Shown here one piece after another: positions 47,155-54,705 of a stretch of 64,000 nt of DNA. Source of the stretch: Trichormus sp. NMC-1 (GTDB lineage: Bacteria; Cyanobacteriota; Cyanobacteriia; Cyanobacteriales; Nostocaceae); the NCBI RefSeq assembly GCF_001858025.1, contig NZ_LZQD01000002.1, forward strand, positions 58,092-122,091. Reading direction: 5' to 3'. The stretch's first letter is position 1. The number at the start of each line of letters is the position of its first letter. A model generated the notes under the pieces. It was not told where the DNA came from, searched no databases, and saw only the letters and a list, made by a program, of their open reading frames with translations. The position numbers and the translations under genes were made by a program.

Positions 47155-47185
47155 TTTATTAACCCCAATTCTTAGTATTTTTTAG

Positions 47186-47211
47186 GTTGGGTTAACGCGA
47201 GGAAACCCAAC
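47186..47211 (+). terminator. Hairpin after cysK
   Basis: GTTGGGTT, 10-nt loop, AACCCAAC, then AAAA, 31 bp after the stop codon. Same core as the other hairpins of this family. Confidence 0.5.
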
Positions 47212-47362
47212 AAAATCATGATTTTAAATTTTGAATTGTTTAATATATCTACTTGCTCATTCTTGCTTTTCGTGAGTCAGGATTTACTAAATTCAACCAT
47301 GTAAAGGATGAGATTTTTAATATATTGAAACTTAGTCACGACTTACGCAAAACATCACAAAA

Positions 47363-47390
47363 GTAGCGGTAATTCATGAATTACCGCTAC
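47363..47390. repeat. Perfect 28-bp palindrome with AATTCATGAATT core
   Basis: GTAGCGGTAATTCA followed by its exact reverse complement. The core and length resemble 9741-9772, where GGGACA replaces GCGGTA-like arms. Compensating arm changes suggest selection or copying of a hairpin. Confidence 0.8.
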
Positions 47391-47629
47391 GCAAAAATAA
47401 ATTACCCAAAAATCAATCGTAGGGTGGGTTAGGACGGTAGTCAGTAACCCACCATAAATTTAGGGGATAATGGTGGGTTAGCGCAGCGTAACCCACCCTA
47501 CAAATTGGGGATTGTTTTATTTGGAAGTCCCTTAGAGGATTTGATTTTATCATTCATCCTTTAATCCTAAAAATCCTGATTCTGACATTTTTAATCATCA
47601 GAATCAGGATTTATTGAATATTGAAATAT

Positions 47630-48118
47630 CTAATGCTGGTGTTCTTTTCCGTGATGTTTACAACCACCTTCACCGTGATGGTGTTCGTGATTATGACCAT
47701 GAGAGCAACCTTGGAGGTCTTGCTGCATCAGTTTTTCGCTCATTTCCTTTAAAGAGTTATCCACAGCTTTTAAACCTATCCATGCGTCGATTTTCTCGAC
47801 ATCAAAGCCTACTTCACGTCTATCTCCTACTTCTAGTAAAGGACGACGAATTAATAAAGGATCTCTGAGCATCATTAATAAAGCGGTGTCACCGTCGATT
47901 TTCTCAGGGTTAACCTCTCCTGATTTTACTCTTGGTGCGGCTTTGTTGAACCATTCAACTACAGGGCGATTTCCAAAAAATGAACGCAATCTTTCTGCTG
48001 TCCAAGGTTCTGTTAATAGACTATATGTTACTACCTCATGACCTGCGGCTGTCAGCAAAACTTTTTGCTTTGTACCACCTTTACAGCCTGGTTTTTCATA
48101 GAAAATTACTCTGGCCAT
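47630..48118 (-). CDS. ArsC/Spx-like nitrogenase-associated protein with His-rich tail
   Basis: 162 residues. Thioredoxin-fold start MARVIFYEKPGCKGGTKQK with a single cysteine in GCKGG, then LRSFFGNRPVVEWFN, LRDPLLIRRPLLEVGDRREVGFD near residue 85-105. This matches the nitrogenase-associated protein group of the ArsC family, found near nif genes. Unusual is the C-terminus: residues 137-162 are rich in His with two Cys (HGHNHEHHHGEGG, KHHGKEH), a likely metal-binding tail. Role in nitrogen fixation is inferred. Confidence 0.85.
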   Translation of the reverse strand: MARVIFYEKPGCKGGTKQKVLLTAAGHEVVTYSLLTEPWTAERLRSFFGNRPVVEWFNKAAPRVKSGEVNPEKIDGDTALLMMLRDPLLIRRPLLEVGDRREVGFDVEKIDAWIGLKAVDNSLKEMSEKLMQQDLQGCSHGHNHEHHHGEGGCKHHGKEHQH

Positions 48119-48170
48119 TGCTATATCTCCTATAAGGTTTTTATTCGATTTCTGGACAGTAAATAATTAA

Positions 48171-48200
48171 CCGCAGATAAACGCAGATAAACGCAGATAA
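48171..48200. repeat. 10-bp tandem repeat (CGCAGATAAA) three copies
   Basis: ACCGCAGATAA, ACGCAGATAA, ACGCAGATAA run head to tail upstream of the ArsC-like gene. Short and probably neutral. Confidence 0.8.
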
Positions 48201-48313
48201 AAGAAAGATGGTGGGTTTTAATGATAGGTAAATATTCTGGATTTTTTACCTATTACTATTAGTTGCTATCTATTTATCACAATAATCATTTATTTCTGTT
48301 TTTGCCACTACAT

Positions 48314-48925
48314 TTAAAATTTTTTAGCAATGTGGTTAATGATATCAAATTCCCATCTCTTTTTGGGGTCGGTTTCTCCATATATATTAAATGTAACTGT
48401 CGGTTCTTCTCCCACAGCTTGCACGCAATGTATTGTATCAGGTGTAAAACTGATCATATCACCTGGAAATAAATTTATTTCTCCGGTTTTTTCAATTTTA
48501 TCAGGAAACTCTGGATGAGAACTGCGCCGCCAAAATGTATTTTTTTCCTCACCTTTTAAGACTGCTACTACTCCCCATGTTCCATGATTATGAATATTAG
48601 AAATTGTCCCCGGTGCAAATGTGACTGTTTGCACGGTTAAGGGAAATCCCAATTCATCGTATAACAGTAAAACTGATGTTCCTGTTTTACTGTCAGCTTC
48701 TAAAAATTGACTGTTTACCCAATAAGAATTGACCATTAATCGCCTTACCAGCATTCTAATTTCTGGGAGACGAGTTGATTCATCCTCAACATCATTGAGA
48801 ACATCTTCTACATCGGTTAGAAACCGATATAGGCGATAATTATCACGCAATAAATCCCAAACTCTCGCTGATTTACAGATTTGATGCTCTCCATTTGCAG
48901 CGACAAACCAATCCTTACCTTGCAT
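48314..48925 (-). CDS. Cysteine dioxygenase-like cupin protein
   Basis: 203 residues. Cupin motif with metal histidines: NIHNHGTWGVVAVLKGEE (H-x-H and E) near residue 115 and the later DTIHCVQAVG histidine near 165. The pattern matches the cysteine dioxygenase family (PF05995 type), which oxidises cysteine thiol to sulfinate using Fe(II) and oxygen. The Cys in DTIHC is not the usual cross-link position, so the substrate may be another thiol. It lies 1.2 kb from cysK and may balance cysteine levels. Confidence 0.8.
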   Translation of the reverse strand: MQGKDWFVAANGEHQICKSARVWDLLRDNYRLYRFLTDVEDVLNDVEDESTRLPEIRMLVRRLMVNSYWVNSQFLEADSKTGTSVLLLYDELGFPLTVQTVTFAPGTISNIHNHGTWGVVAVLKGEEKNTFWRRSSHPEFPDKIEKTGEINLFPGDMISFTPDTIHCVQAVGEEPTVTFNIYGETDPKKRWEFDIINHIAKKF

Positions 48926-49160
48926 AATTTCTATACTATCAATTATGAATATTTGGGTAAGAAAATTATGGGAGGATTGGTTTGAGGCATTATAGTTATA
49001 GGAGCTACAGGAGATGCAGGTAGCGTAGGTAGGAGAACAGTATTATTATTAGATGTAGAGAGAGATTGATAAGAAAACGAGGTGGATAACCAATTGTTCA
49101 TGACTTTTGATTGGTGATTAGTGATTGGTGATTGATCAAACTCTTACGTAGTCTCTATAA

Positions 49161-49646
49161 TTAATCATCTTCTTCTGGTGGACGGGTTAAAATATCCAGA
49201 AGAATGCCAGCACCAAAATCATTTTTGTCATCAATACCTTTAATTCTGGTACTGATTTCCTTGGCTTGCTCTAAATCTCCTAGTTTAGCTAATACTAATC
49301 CAGAAGCAGCATAAGCATTCAAGTACAATCTGATTTGTGGTTCTTCGTGTCGCTGAACTAAGATGGATTTTAGGTCTTCCCAGTTATCAGGTAATTTTTC
49401 TATTTCTTTAATTTTAGCAATTAATTGCTCTGCTGTTGTCAGTGCTAGAGGATAATTATTTTTGTAGTAAAAATATCTATAAGCTGCTACTAAAACATCT
49501 GTATTTCCTTGGGTTTTAGATAAAGCTTGTTGCATATATTTTTCTGATACTTCTGTATTTTCCCAAGTCTGTGCTGCTAATATCAATAATTCCTTGACAT
49601 CATCGGATACATCAAACCATGAGTATTTGTTTTGGTTAGGTTGCAT
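49161..49646 (-). CDS. TPR-like hypothetical protein
   Basis: 161 residues, all helical. VSEKYMQQALSKTQGNTDVLVAAYRYFYYKNNYPLALTTAEQLIAKI looks like two tetratricopeptide units, followed by LNAYAASGLVLAKLGDLEQAKEISTRI as a third, then an acidic tail. A protein-binding role is likely; the partner is unknown. Near the nitrogenase-associated gene on the same strand, but with gaps too large for an obvious operon. Confidence 0.7.
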   Translation of the reverse strand: MQPNQNKYSWFDVSDDVKELLILAAQTWENTEVSEKYMQQALSKTQGNTDVLVAAYRYFYYKNNYPLALTTAEQLIAKIKEIEKLPDNWEDLKSILVQRHEEPQIRLYLNAYAASGLVLAKLGDLEQAKEISTRIKGIDDKNDFGAGILLDILTRPPEEDD

Positions 49647-49980
49647 AATCTTGAAACATGATAAATTGTCTGAATCAGGATGTCCAGGATTTAAGGATTA
49701 ACAGGATGTAATTTACCAATTACCAATCTAATTTATTGTAGAACATACACTAGACGTAATTCTGTAAATTTTAGCTTATCTCAATATCTATCTTAAAAAA
49801 TAATAAATAATTAATCAAACTCAGAACTTACACACAAATAATACCATCCTGTAAATCCTCAAATCCTGGATATCCTGATTCTGACAAAATTGATTTATTT
49901 CGCGCAAAGACGCAAAGAAGATATCCTGATTCTGACATTGCTTATGCTACAATCATCACTAGATATCCCCTGCAACTACC
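49647..49980. repeat. Gene-free stretch with two copies of the CAGGAT-type dispersed repeat
   Basis: A GAATCAGGATGTCCAGGATTTAAGG-type copy begins at 49673 and the inverse (CCTGTAAATCCTCAAATCCTGG) at 49850. A third partial copy (TCCTGATTCTGACA) is at 49926. The same repeat appears at 53040 and 53790. It also has a CGCGCAAAGACGCAAAG tract at 49902. No gene. Confidence 0.7.
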
Positions 49981-51669
49981 ATGAGTCAATGTCTCAATCC
50001 TGACTGTCTTTACGAAAATCCCCAGGGTACTAGCTTTTGTCAACGTTGTGGAAATAAAATAATATTAGATGACCGTTATCTACCGATTAAATTTATCGGA
50101 GAAGGTGGTTTTGGGAGGACTTTTCAAGCTGTAGATGTGAAAAGATTAAATACTCCCTGTGTCATTAAACAATTTTTACCCCAACAAGCAGGAAGCGCAT
50201 CTTTACCAAAAGCTACAGAACTATTTCAACAAGAAGCGCAAAGACTGCAAGAGTTAGGTAAACATCCCCAAATTCCTGATTTACTCGCTTTCTTTTCTCA
50301 GGATAGTAGATTGTATTTAATCCAGGAATTTATTGATGGTCAAAATTTACTGGAAGAGTTAAAAACTCAAGGTAAATTCAATGAATCTCAAATCAAAATT
50401 ATTTTAACAGAATTATTGCCAATTTTACAATTTATTCACGACAATAAAGTAATTCATCGAGACATTAAACCAGAAAATATTCTCAGATGTAAAAACGGTA
50501 ATTTATTCTTAATTGATTTTGGTGTTTCTAAAGAAACCAGCAGTAGTATTGTCACTAAAATTGGTACGATTACAGGTACTCCTGGATATGCACCACCGGA
50601 ACAATTTCGGGGGATGGTTTACCCAAGTAGTGATCTTTATAGTTTAGCTGTAACTTGTGTACGTTTATTGACGGGACATTTTCAAAATGCTGATGGTTCA
50701 GATCCATTATTTGATACTATAAATATGGAATGGACATGGCAAAAGTATCTTTCTTTAAGTCAGGAATTAACCTATGTTTTAGAAACTATGTTGCAAGATA
50801 TTCCTAAAAAACGATATCATTCTGCTCAGGAAGTTTTAGCAGCATTAAATAATCCCAAGATTCAAAAATCTGTCGTTATTCCCCCACCTCAACCGAGTAA
50901 TTCTCACAAATCATTTACAGAAGATTTGGGTAATGGTGTATTGTTAGAAATGATTGCTATTCCTGGGGGAACTTTTTTAATGGGTTCATCGAAAAATGAA
51001 CCTAAAAGATATGATTCAGAAAGTCCCCAGCATCGGATAACTATTCAACCATTTTATATGGGCAAGTTTACTGTAACTCAGGCACAATGGGAAAGGGTAG
51101 CCAAATCACCACAGGTGAAAGATAAACTTCAACCCAACCCCTCTAGCTTTTCTGGTAAAAATCGTCCAGTGGAATGTGTTTCATGGCTGGACGCACAGGA
51201 ATTTTGTGCTAGGATAAGTAAATCTACAGGTAAAAAATATCGTCTTCCCAGTGAAGCTGAATGGGAATACGCCTGTAGAGCCGGAACAACTACACCATTT
51301 TATTTTGGTGACAACATCACCACTGATTTGGTAAACTACGATGGTAATTATCCCTATAATTCCGGTGCAAAAGGTAAATATCGACAACAAACAACTGATG
51401 TAGGAATTTTTCCCCCTAACGCTTTTGGTTTGTATGATATGCACGGGAATGTGTGGGAGTGGTGTGAAGATGACTGGCAAGAAAATTATATAAACGCGCC
51501 TACTGAAGCTAGTGCTTCGATTAATCGAAGCGGTAGCGGTAATATCCTGCGTGGTGGTTCTTGGAACAACGGCGCTAGGCACTGTCGTTCTGCGTCTCGC
51601 GACAGCTACGCGCGTGTCAATAGGAGCAACTACGTGGGTTTCCGTGTAGTCGTATCTTCTAGTACTTAG
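49981..51669 (+). CDS. Ser/Thr kinase fused to a formylglycine-generating-enzyme/C-lectin-fold domain
   Basis: 562 residues. Zinc ribbon (CLNPDCLYENPQGTSFCQRCG, 4-24), kinase domain with GEGGFGRTFQA, CVIKQFLP, HRDIKPEN and DFGVSKE (about 30-285; here the catalytic lysine is kept), Pro-rich linker, then an FGE-sulfatase domain (about 310-558): GGTFLMGSSKNEPKRYDSESPQH, VECVSWLDAQEFCARIS, YRLPSEAEWEYACRAGTTTPF, GNVWEWCEDDW. In bacteria this fold often binds ligands rather than making formylglycine. The last 35 residues (RGGSWNNGARHCRSASRD...NYVGFRVV) look like a retroelement variable region. Likely a signalling protein. Confidence 0.9.
   Translation: MSQCLNPDCLYENPQGTSFCQRCGNKIILDDRYLPIKFIGEGGFGRTFQAVDVKRLNTPCVIKQFLPQQAGSASLPKATELFQQEAQRLQELGKHPQIPDLLAFFSQDSRLYLIQEFIDGQNLLEELKTQGKFNESQIKIILTELLPILQFIHDNKVIHRDIKPENILRCKNGNLFLIDFGVSKETSSSIVTKIGTITGTPGYAPPEQFRGMVYPSSDLYSLAVTCVRLLTGHFQNADGSDPLFDTINMEWTWQKYLSLSQELTYVLETMLQDIPKKRYHSAQEVLAALNNPKIQKSVVIPPPQPSNSHKSFTEDLGNGVLLEMIAIPGGTFLMGSSKNEPKRYDSESPQHRITIQPFYMGKFTVTQAQWERVAKSPQVKDKLQPNPSSFSGKNRPVECVSWLDAQEFCARISKSTGKKYRLPSEAEWEYACRAGTTTPFYFGDNITTDLVNYDGNYPYNSGAKGKYRQQTTDVGIFPPNAFGLYDMHGNVWEWCEDDWQENYINAPTEASASINRSGSGNILRGGSWNNGARHCRSASRDSYARVNRSNYVGFRVVVSSST
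51514..51531. repeat. 18-bp perfect palindrome inside the kinase-FGE gene
   Basis: GCTTCGATTAATCGAAGC, encoding part of ASASINRSG, sits about 20 bp before the candidate variable region. Could be chance or a structural signal. Confidence 0.7.
51546..51652 (+). other. Candidate variable region (VR) of a diversity-generating retroelement
   Basis: The 3' end of the kinase-FGE gene encodes LRGGSWNNGARHCRSASR, then DSYARVNRSNYVGFRVV. Its base composition (GC-rich codons such as CGC GAC AGC TAC GCG CGT GTC) differs sharply from the AT-rich gene body. Codons at exposed loop positions (GGC, CAC, GAC, AGC, TAC) are what adenine-specific mutation of AAC codons yields. No reverse transcriptase, accessory gene or template repeat is present in the window, so it would have to be served from elsewhere. 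Confidence 0.6.
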
Positions 51670-51713
51670 TAGCTCTTTATATTCTTACTCCAAATTAGTA
51701 GAAAACTGCTATC

Positions 51714-52169
51714 TTATTCTGGGAAAAAATCAGATTTGAGAACAAAGTCAGCATTAAAAGGACATTCCCCAGGAAACACAGATATAGATAAACCTGTTTC
51801 TGAAGAAGCTAAATCTCTCGCTTTTTGATAACATTCATTGAATATTTCTAAATAATAGTTCTTTAAACTAGGACTATCTGCAAAATCATCCTCTAATCGG
51901 TTACGATGTTCTTTGATTGTTGTGCGCCAGCTATTTGTCCTTTTTTCTGGTTGATACTGCCATTTTAGTAAGTGCATTAATAAAATTCTCAAGTTACTTT
52001 TAACTGATTTTTTATCACTATTCCCCATACTTTCTATTTCAGAAATTAGATTTTCGATATCTAATTGATCAAATCTTTTTTGTTGTAATATTTTGATGGT
52101 TGATTCTACCCAAAGATGAAAATCTTGGTTGTAGAGAGATTCTGATAAGGTTGGTAATGTGGTTTTCAT
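51714..52169 (-). CDS. DUF29 family protein
   Basis: 151 residues. The common DUF29 pattern is complete: LYNQDFHLWVESTIKILQQKRFDQLDIENLISEIESMG, RILLMHLLKWQYQPEKRTNSWRTTI, and FPGECPFNADFVLKSDFFPE at the end. Function unknown; all-helical soluble. This copy is of the more widespread DUF29 type than the one at 23215. Convergent with the kinase-FGE gene and close to two Uma2 genes. Confidence 0.88.
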   Translation of the reverse strand: MKTTLPTLSESLYNQDFHLWVESTIKILQQKRFDQLDIENLISEIESMGNSDKKSVKSNLRILLMHLLKWQYQPEKRTNSWRTTIKEHRNRLEDDFADSPSLKNYYLEIFNECYQKARDLASSETGLSISVFPGECPFNADFVLKSDFFPE

Positions 52170-52394
52170 AAGCTGAAAGTTTTAGCTGAAAATTTTCTAC
52201 CAGATATCTACAATCTAAAAAACCTGTTATATATGGGCGCATTTTTTCCCACTCATAACATAAGCATAGTTGAAACTACGATTTTTGTCAAGCTCATTCT
52301 CTAATATCCTTAACTCCAAGATCCCCGACTTTTTTGATAAATTGCTAATTAAATTAAGATGATTGATATCAGAAATTGGGGATCTGAATATTGC

Positions 52395-52964
52395 TTACTC
52401 AAAAACAACACCGCGATAAATTTCTGCTATTGGTAATTCAACCCCAATTGACTCCAAAGTAATAGATTTTTCTAAATTATTAAAATCACTTAATAACCAA
52501 CCTTGAGATTGTTTAGTATATTTTTCTATAAAAATTTCATCTTGTTCAACTAATAAATATTCACAAAAACTGCTAATTGAACGATACATCCGAAACTTGC
52601 CTTTGCGGTCATAATCTGCTGTAGAAGGGGATAATACTTCTATAATTAAGGTAGGATTTAAAACTTCATCATTGCGATTTTCATTTAGTTGTAGTTCACC
52701 TGCAAAAACCATCACATCGGGATATAATCCGCGTTTATATTCAGGAATCCATAGCCGCAAATAGCTATTAATTGGCTCAAATTTACTATCACGGAGAAGA
52801 TATGTAAGATAGGTTAACATATTTCGACCAATACGACTATGGTTAAGTGATCCTCCTGGCATTGGTACAATTTCTCCATCATGATATTCGTTGCGTGTTT
52901 CTGCTTTTTCTTCAATAGCGCGATATTCATCTAAACTATAACGACGCTCAACAGTGGTAATCAT
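52395..52964 (-). CDS. Uma2 family (DUF820) protein
   Basis: 189 residues. YSLDEYRAIEEKAETRNEYHDGEIVPMPGG at the start, YPDVMVFAGE near 80, LIIEVLSPSTADYDRKGKFRMYRSI near 106 and EYLLVEQDE near 134. Predicted PD-(D/E)XK fold; role not established. About 45% like the copy at 23827 by impression. Divergent from the next Uma2 gene. Confidence 0.86.
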   Translation of the reverse strand: MITTVERRYSLDEYRAIEEKAETRNEYHDGEIVPMPGGSLNHSRIGRNMLTYLTYLLRDSKFEPINSYLRLWIPEYKRGLYPDVMVFAGELQLNENRNDEVLNPTLIIEVLSPSTADYDRKGKFRMYRSISSFCEYLLVEQDEIFIEKYTKQSQGWLLSDFNNLEKSITLESIGVELPIAEIYRGVVFE

Positions 52965-52971
52965 TATGCTA

Positions 52972-53076
52972 TCACCGATTATATTGAAATCATCATGATT
53001 ATAGCAGAATTGCGGCTATAAGTAATGATGGAGTTTGTCAGAATCAGGATATCCAGGATTTAAGGATTTACAGGAT
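52972..53076 (+). repeat. Direct repeat A flanking the Uma2 gene at 53149
   Basis: Starts TCACCGATTATATTGAAATC, continues through CATCATGATTATAGCAGAATTGCGGCTA, and ends with TGTCAGAATCAGGATATCC and GGATTTAAGGATTTACAGGAT. It matches repeat B (53732-53839) with a few differences and a short insertion. Confidence 0.85.
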
Positions 53077-53148
53077 GTGATTGGATGATGTTTTAATACT
53101 TATAAATAATGTTAAAATTAAACCATAAGTAATCATGGAGTAATTGTC

Positions 53149-53715
53149 ATGGTACAAACTAAACATAGATTTGCAAGTTTTGAAGAATATTTATCTTATG
53201 ATGATGGCACAGATAATTTGTATGAATTGTTTAATGGGGAGTTAGTTGAAATGCCACCAGAGTCAGGAATTAATGTGCAGATTGCCACATCTTTATTAAT
53301 TCAATTTGTTTCACTCTTAGGCTATAAAAGAGTGCGGGGACATGGTTTAGAGTTGGAAGTAAGAGGAGAACCGAGAAACCGTTATCCTGATTTAACTATT
53401 ATTCGAGAAGAACATATTCAACAATTAGCAAACCGGAATACTATTCGTCTTTCAATGTCACCACCTTTATTGGTTGTTGAAGTTGTTAGTCCTGGGGAAT
53501 TACAAAGAGATAGAGATTTCATTGCCAAGCGTCTACAGTATCAAGATTGTGGTATTCCTGAATATTGGATTACTGACCCCCAAACAAAAAGTATATTAGT
53601 TTTAGAATTAATTGATGGAATTTATCATGAAATGGGAATTTTTTCTGGTGATGATTTAGTTATTTCTCCACAATTTAATAGTCTCAATTTACAAACATCA
53701 CAGATTTTTGATTAA
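53149..53715 (+). CDS. Uma2 family (DUF820) protein between direct repeats
   Basis: 188 residues of another Uma2 subtype: [46 protein letters not shown] near 84, [26 protein letters not shown] near 105, and [24 protein letters not shown]. Predicted nuclease fold, role unknown. It is flanked on both sides by copies of one 105-bp repeat (52972-53076 and 53732-53839), as if the gene and a repeat copy had been inserted together. Confidence 0.86.
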   Translation: MVQTKHRFASFEEYLSYDDGTDNLYELFNGELVEMPPESGINVQIATSLLIQFVSLLGYKRVRGHGLELEVRGEPRNRYPDLTIIREEHIQQLANRNTIRLSMSPPLLVVEVVSPGELQRDRDFIAKRLQYQDCGIPEYWITDPQTKSILVLELIDGIYHEMGIFSGDDLVISPQFNSLNLQTSQIFD

Positions 53716-53731
53716 TCAGGAGTTTCTTTTG

Positions 53732-53839
53732 TCACCGATTACATTGAAGTCATCATGATTATAGCAAAATTGCGGCTAATTGTCAGAACCAGGATATCCA
53801 GGATATCCAGGATATCCAGGATTTAAGGATTTACAGGAT
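53732..53839 (+). repeat. Direct repeat B flanking the Uma2 gene at 53149
   Basis: Starts TCACCGATTACATTGAAGTC, then CATCATGATTATAGCAAAATTGCGGCTA and TGTCAGAACCAGGATATCC. The unit CAGGATATC is amplified three times here before GGATTTAAGGATTTACAGGAT. Confidence 0.85.
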
Positions 53840-53855
53840 TTTAGTTATCCAGCAA

Positions 53856-53921
53856 AGATCCCCGACTTCTTTTAGGAATTTATCATTGAGTAATATCATT
53901 AATATTAGAAGTCGGGGATCT
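53856..53921. terminator. Long hairpin after the cox operon
   Basis: AGATCCCCGACTTCT (53856-53870) and AGAAGTCGGGGATCT (53907-53921) are exact inverses around a 36-nt AT-rich loop, 4 bp past the coxC stop on the minus strand. A related, imperfect copy is at 52318-52385 (GATCCCCGACTT ... TTGGGGATC). Confidence 0.6.
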
Positions 53922-53924
53922 GAA

Positions 53925-54521
53925 TTAAAATGCGTTAAGAATGTAAACCAAAGTGAAGAGAACAATCCAAATAATATCAACGAAGTGCCAGTAAATTTCT
54001 GCCATTTCGATGCCAGTGTGTTTGGTAGCAGAATAGTGATCACGACGTAAAGAACGCCATAATACACCCAAGATTAACAACAGTCCGATAAAGACGTGTA
54101 AACCGTGGAAACCGGTCATCAGATAAAAGCAATTGGCGAAAACATTGGTGGTCAGACCATAGCTCAAATTCATGTATTCATAAACCTGACCAGCCAAGAA
54201 AACTGCGCCCATAATGGCGGTAATAAAATACCAAAACCGCATCCAGCCAACACTATTTCTTTTAATTGCCATATCACCAAAGTGAATGACAAAACTACTA
54301 GAAATAAGAATGATAGTGTTAATTGTAGGGATAAATAATTCTACATCAGTTCCTTCTGGTGGCCAAACTGCGGTAGTACCTCGAAAAAACAAATAAGTGG
54401 CAAAAAATCCACCAAACATCAAAGATTCAGAAACCAGAAAAGTTAATAATCCCCAAACTCGCAAATCTTGATGTTCTTCGTGTCCAGCTTCGTGATGTTC
54501 ACTGGTTGTAATTGCAGTCAT
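53925..54521 (-). CDS. coxC: Cytochrome c oxidase subunit III
   Basis: 198 residues with five membrane helices, the short form of the subunit. Seen: LRVWGLLTFLVSESLMFGGFFATYLFFRG near residue 20, FHGLHVFIGLLLILGVLWRSLR near 143 and EMAEIYWHFVDIIWIVLFTLVYIL at the end. Part of the aa3-type terminal oxidase in the thylakoid or plasma membrane. Last gene of coxB-coxA-coxC; a 184-bp spacer with a structured element precedes it. Confidence 0.95.
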   Translation of the reverse strand: MTAITTSEHHEAGHEEHQDLRVWGLLTFLVSESLMFGGFFATYLFFRGTTAVWPPEGTDVELFIPTINTIILISSSFVIHFGDMAIKRNSVGWMRFWYFITAIMGAVFLAGQVYEYMNLSYGLTTNVFANCFYLMTGFHGLHVFIGLLLILGVLWRSLRRDHYSATKHTGIEMAEIYWHFVDIIWIVLFTLVYILNAF

Positions 54522-54565
54522 GCTATTTTCCTACTATTCATTTCTCTATTAGCTGTCTCACCCGC

Positions 54566-54677
54566 CTGGGAATAAATTCCCAGTCTAATAGCCCAAGTCC
54601 GTTAAAACGGACTGAAAACCGGATTTGTTAGTCGGTTTTAACCGACTTTTGCTATTAGCCTTGTACTTGAGTACAAG
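54566..54677. repeat. 112-bp element of four hairpins between coxA and coxC
   Basis: Consecutive exact inverted repeats: CTGGGAAT/ATTCCCAG (54566-54583), AGTCCGTT/AACGGACT (54596-54613), AGTCGGTT/AACCGACT (54630-54647) and CTTGTACT/AGTACAAG (54660-54677). An outer pair CTAATAGC (54585) / GCTATTAG (54651) encloses the middle two. The two middle stems are near-copies of one another. Confidence 0.85.
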
Positions 54678-54705
54678 GTGAGTAAACTATGTCAATGTCT
54701 GCGTT

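Larger units (their letters stand above)
47155..47629. other. Gene-free stretch with three kinds of fold-back repeat
   Basis: Contains the hairpin GTTGGGTT/AACCCAAC (47186-47211, likely cysK terminator), the 28-bp perfect palindrome at 47363-47390, and a pair of GGTGGGTTA/TAACCCACC hairpins at 47423-47500. TCCTGATTCTGACA at about 47575 is part of the dispersed CAGGAT family seen near 49680 and 53040. No gene. Confidence 0.65.

Noticed and set aside
49981-52169. A full diversity-generating retroelement
   Set aside because: No reverse transcriptase, accessory gene or template repeat was found anywhere in the window; only a candidate target region is claimed.
53149-53715. Insertion sequence with transposase
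   Set aside because: The bracketed gene is Uma2, a nuclease-fold family not shown to be a transposase; repeats are direct, not inverted.
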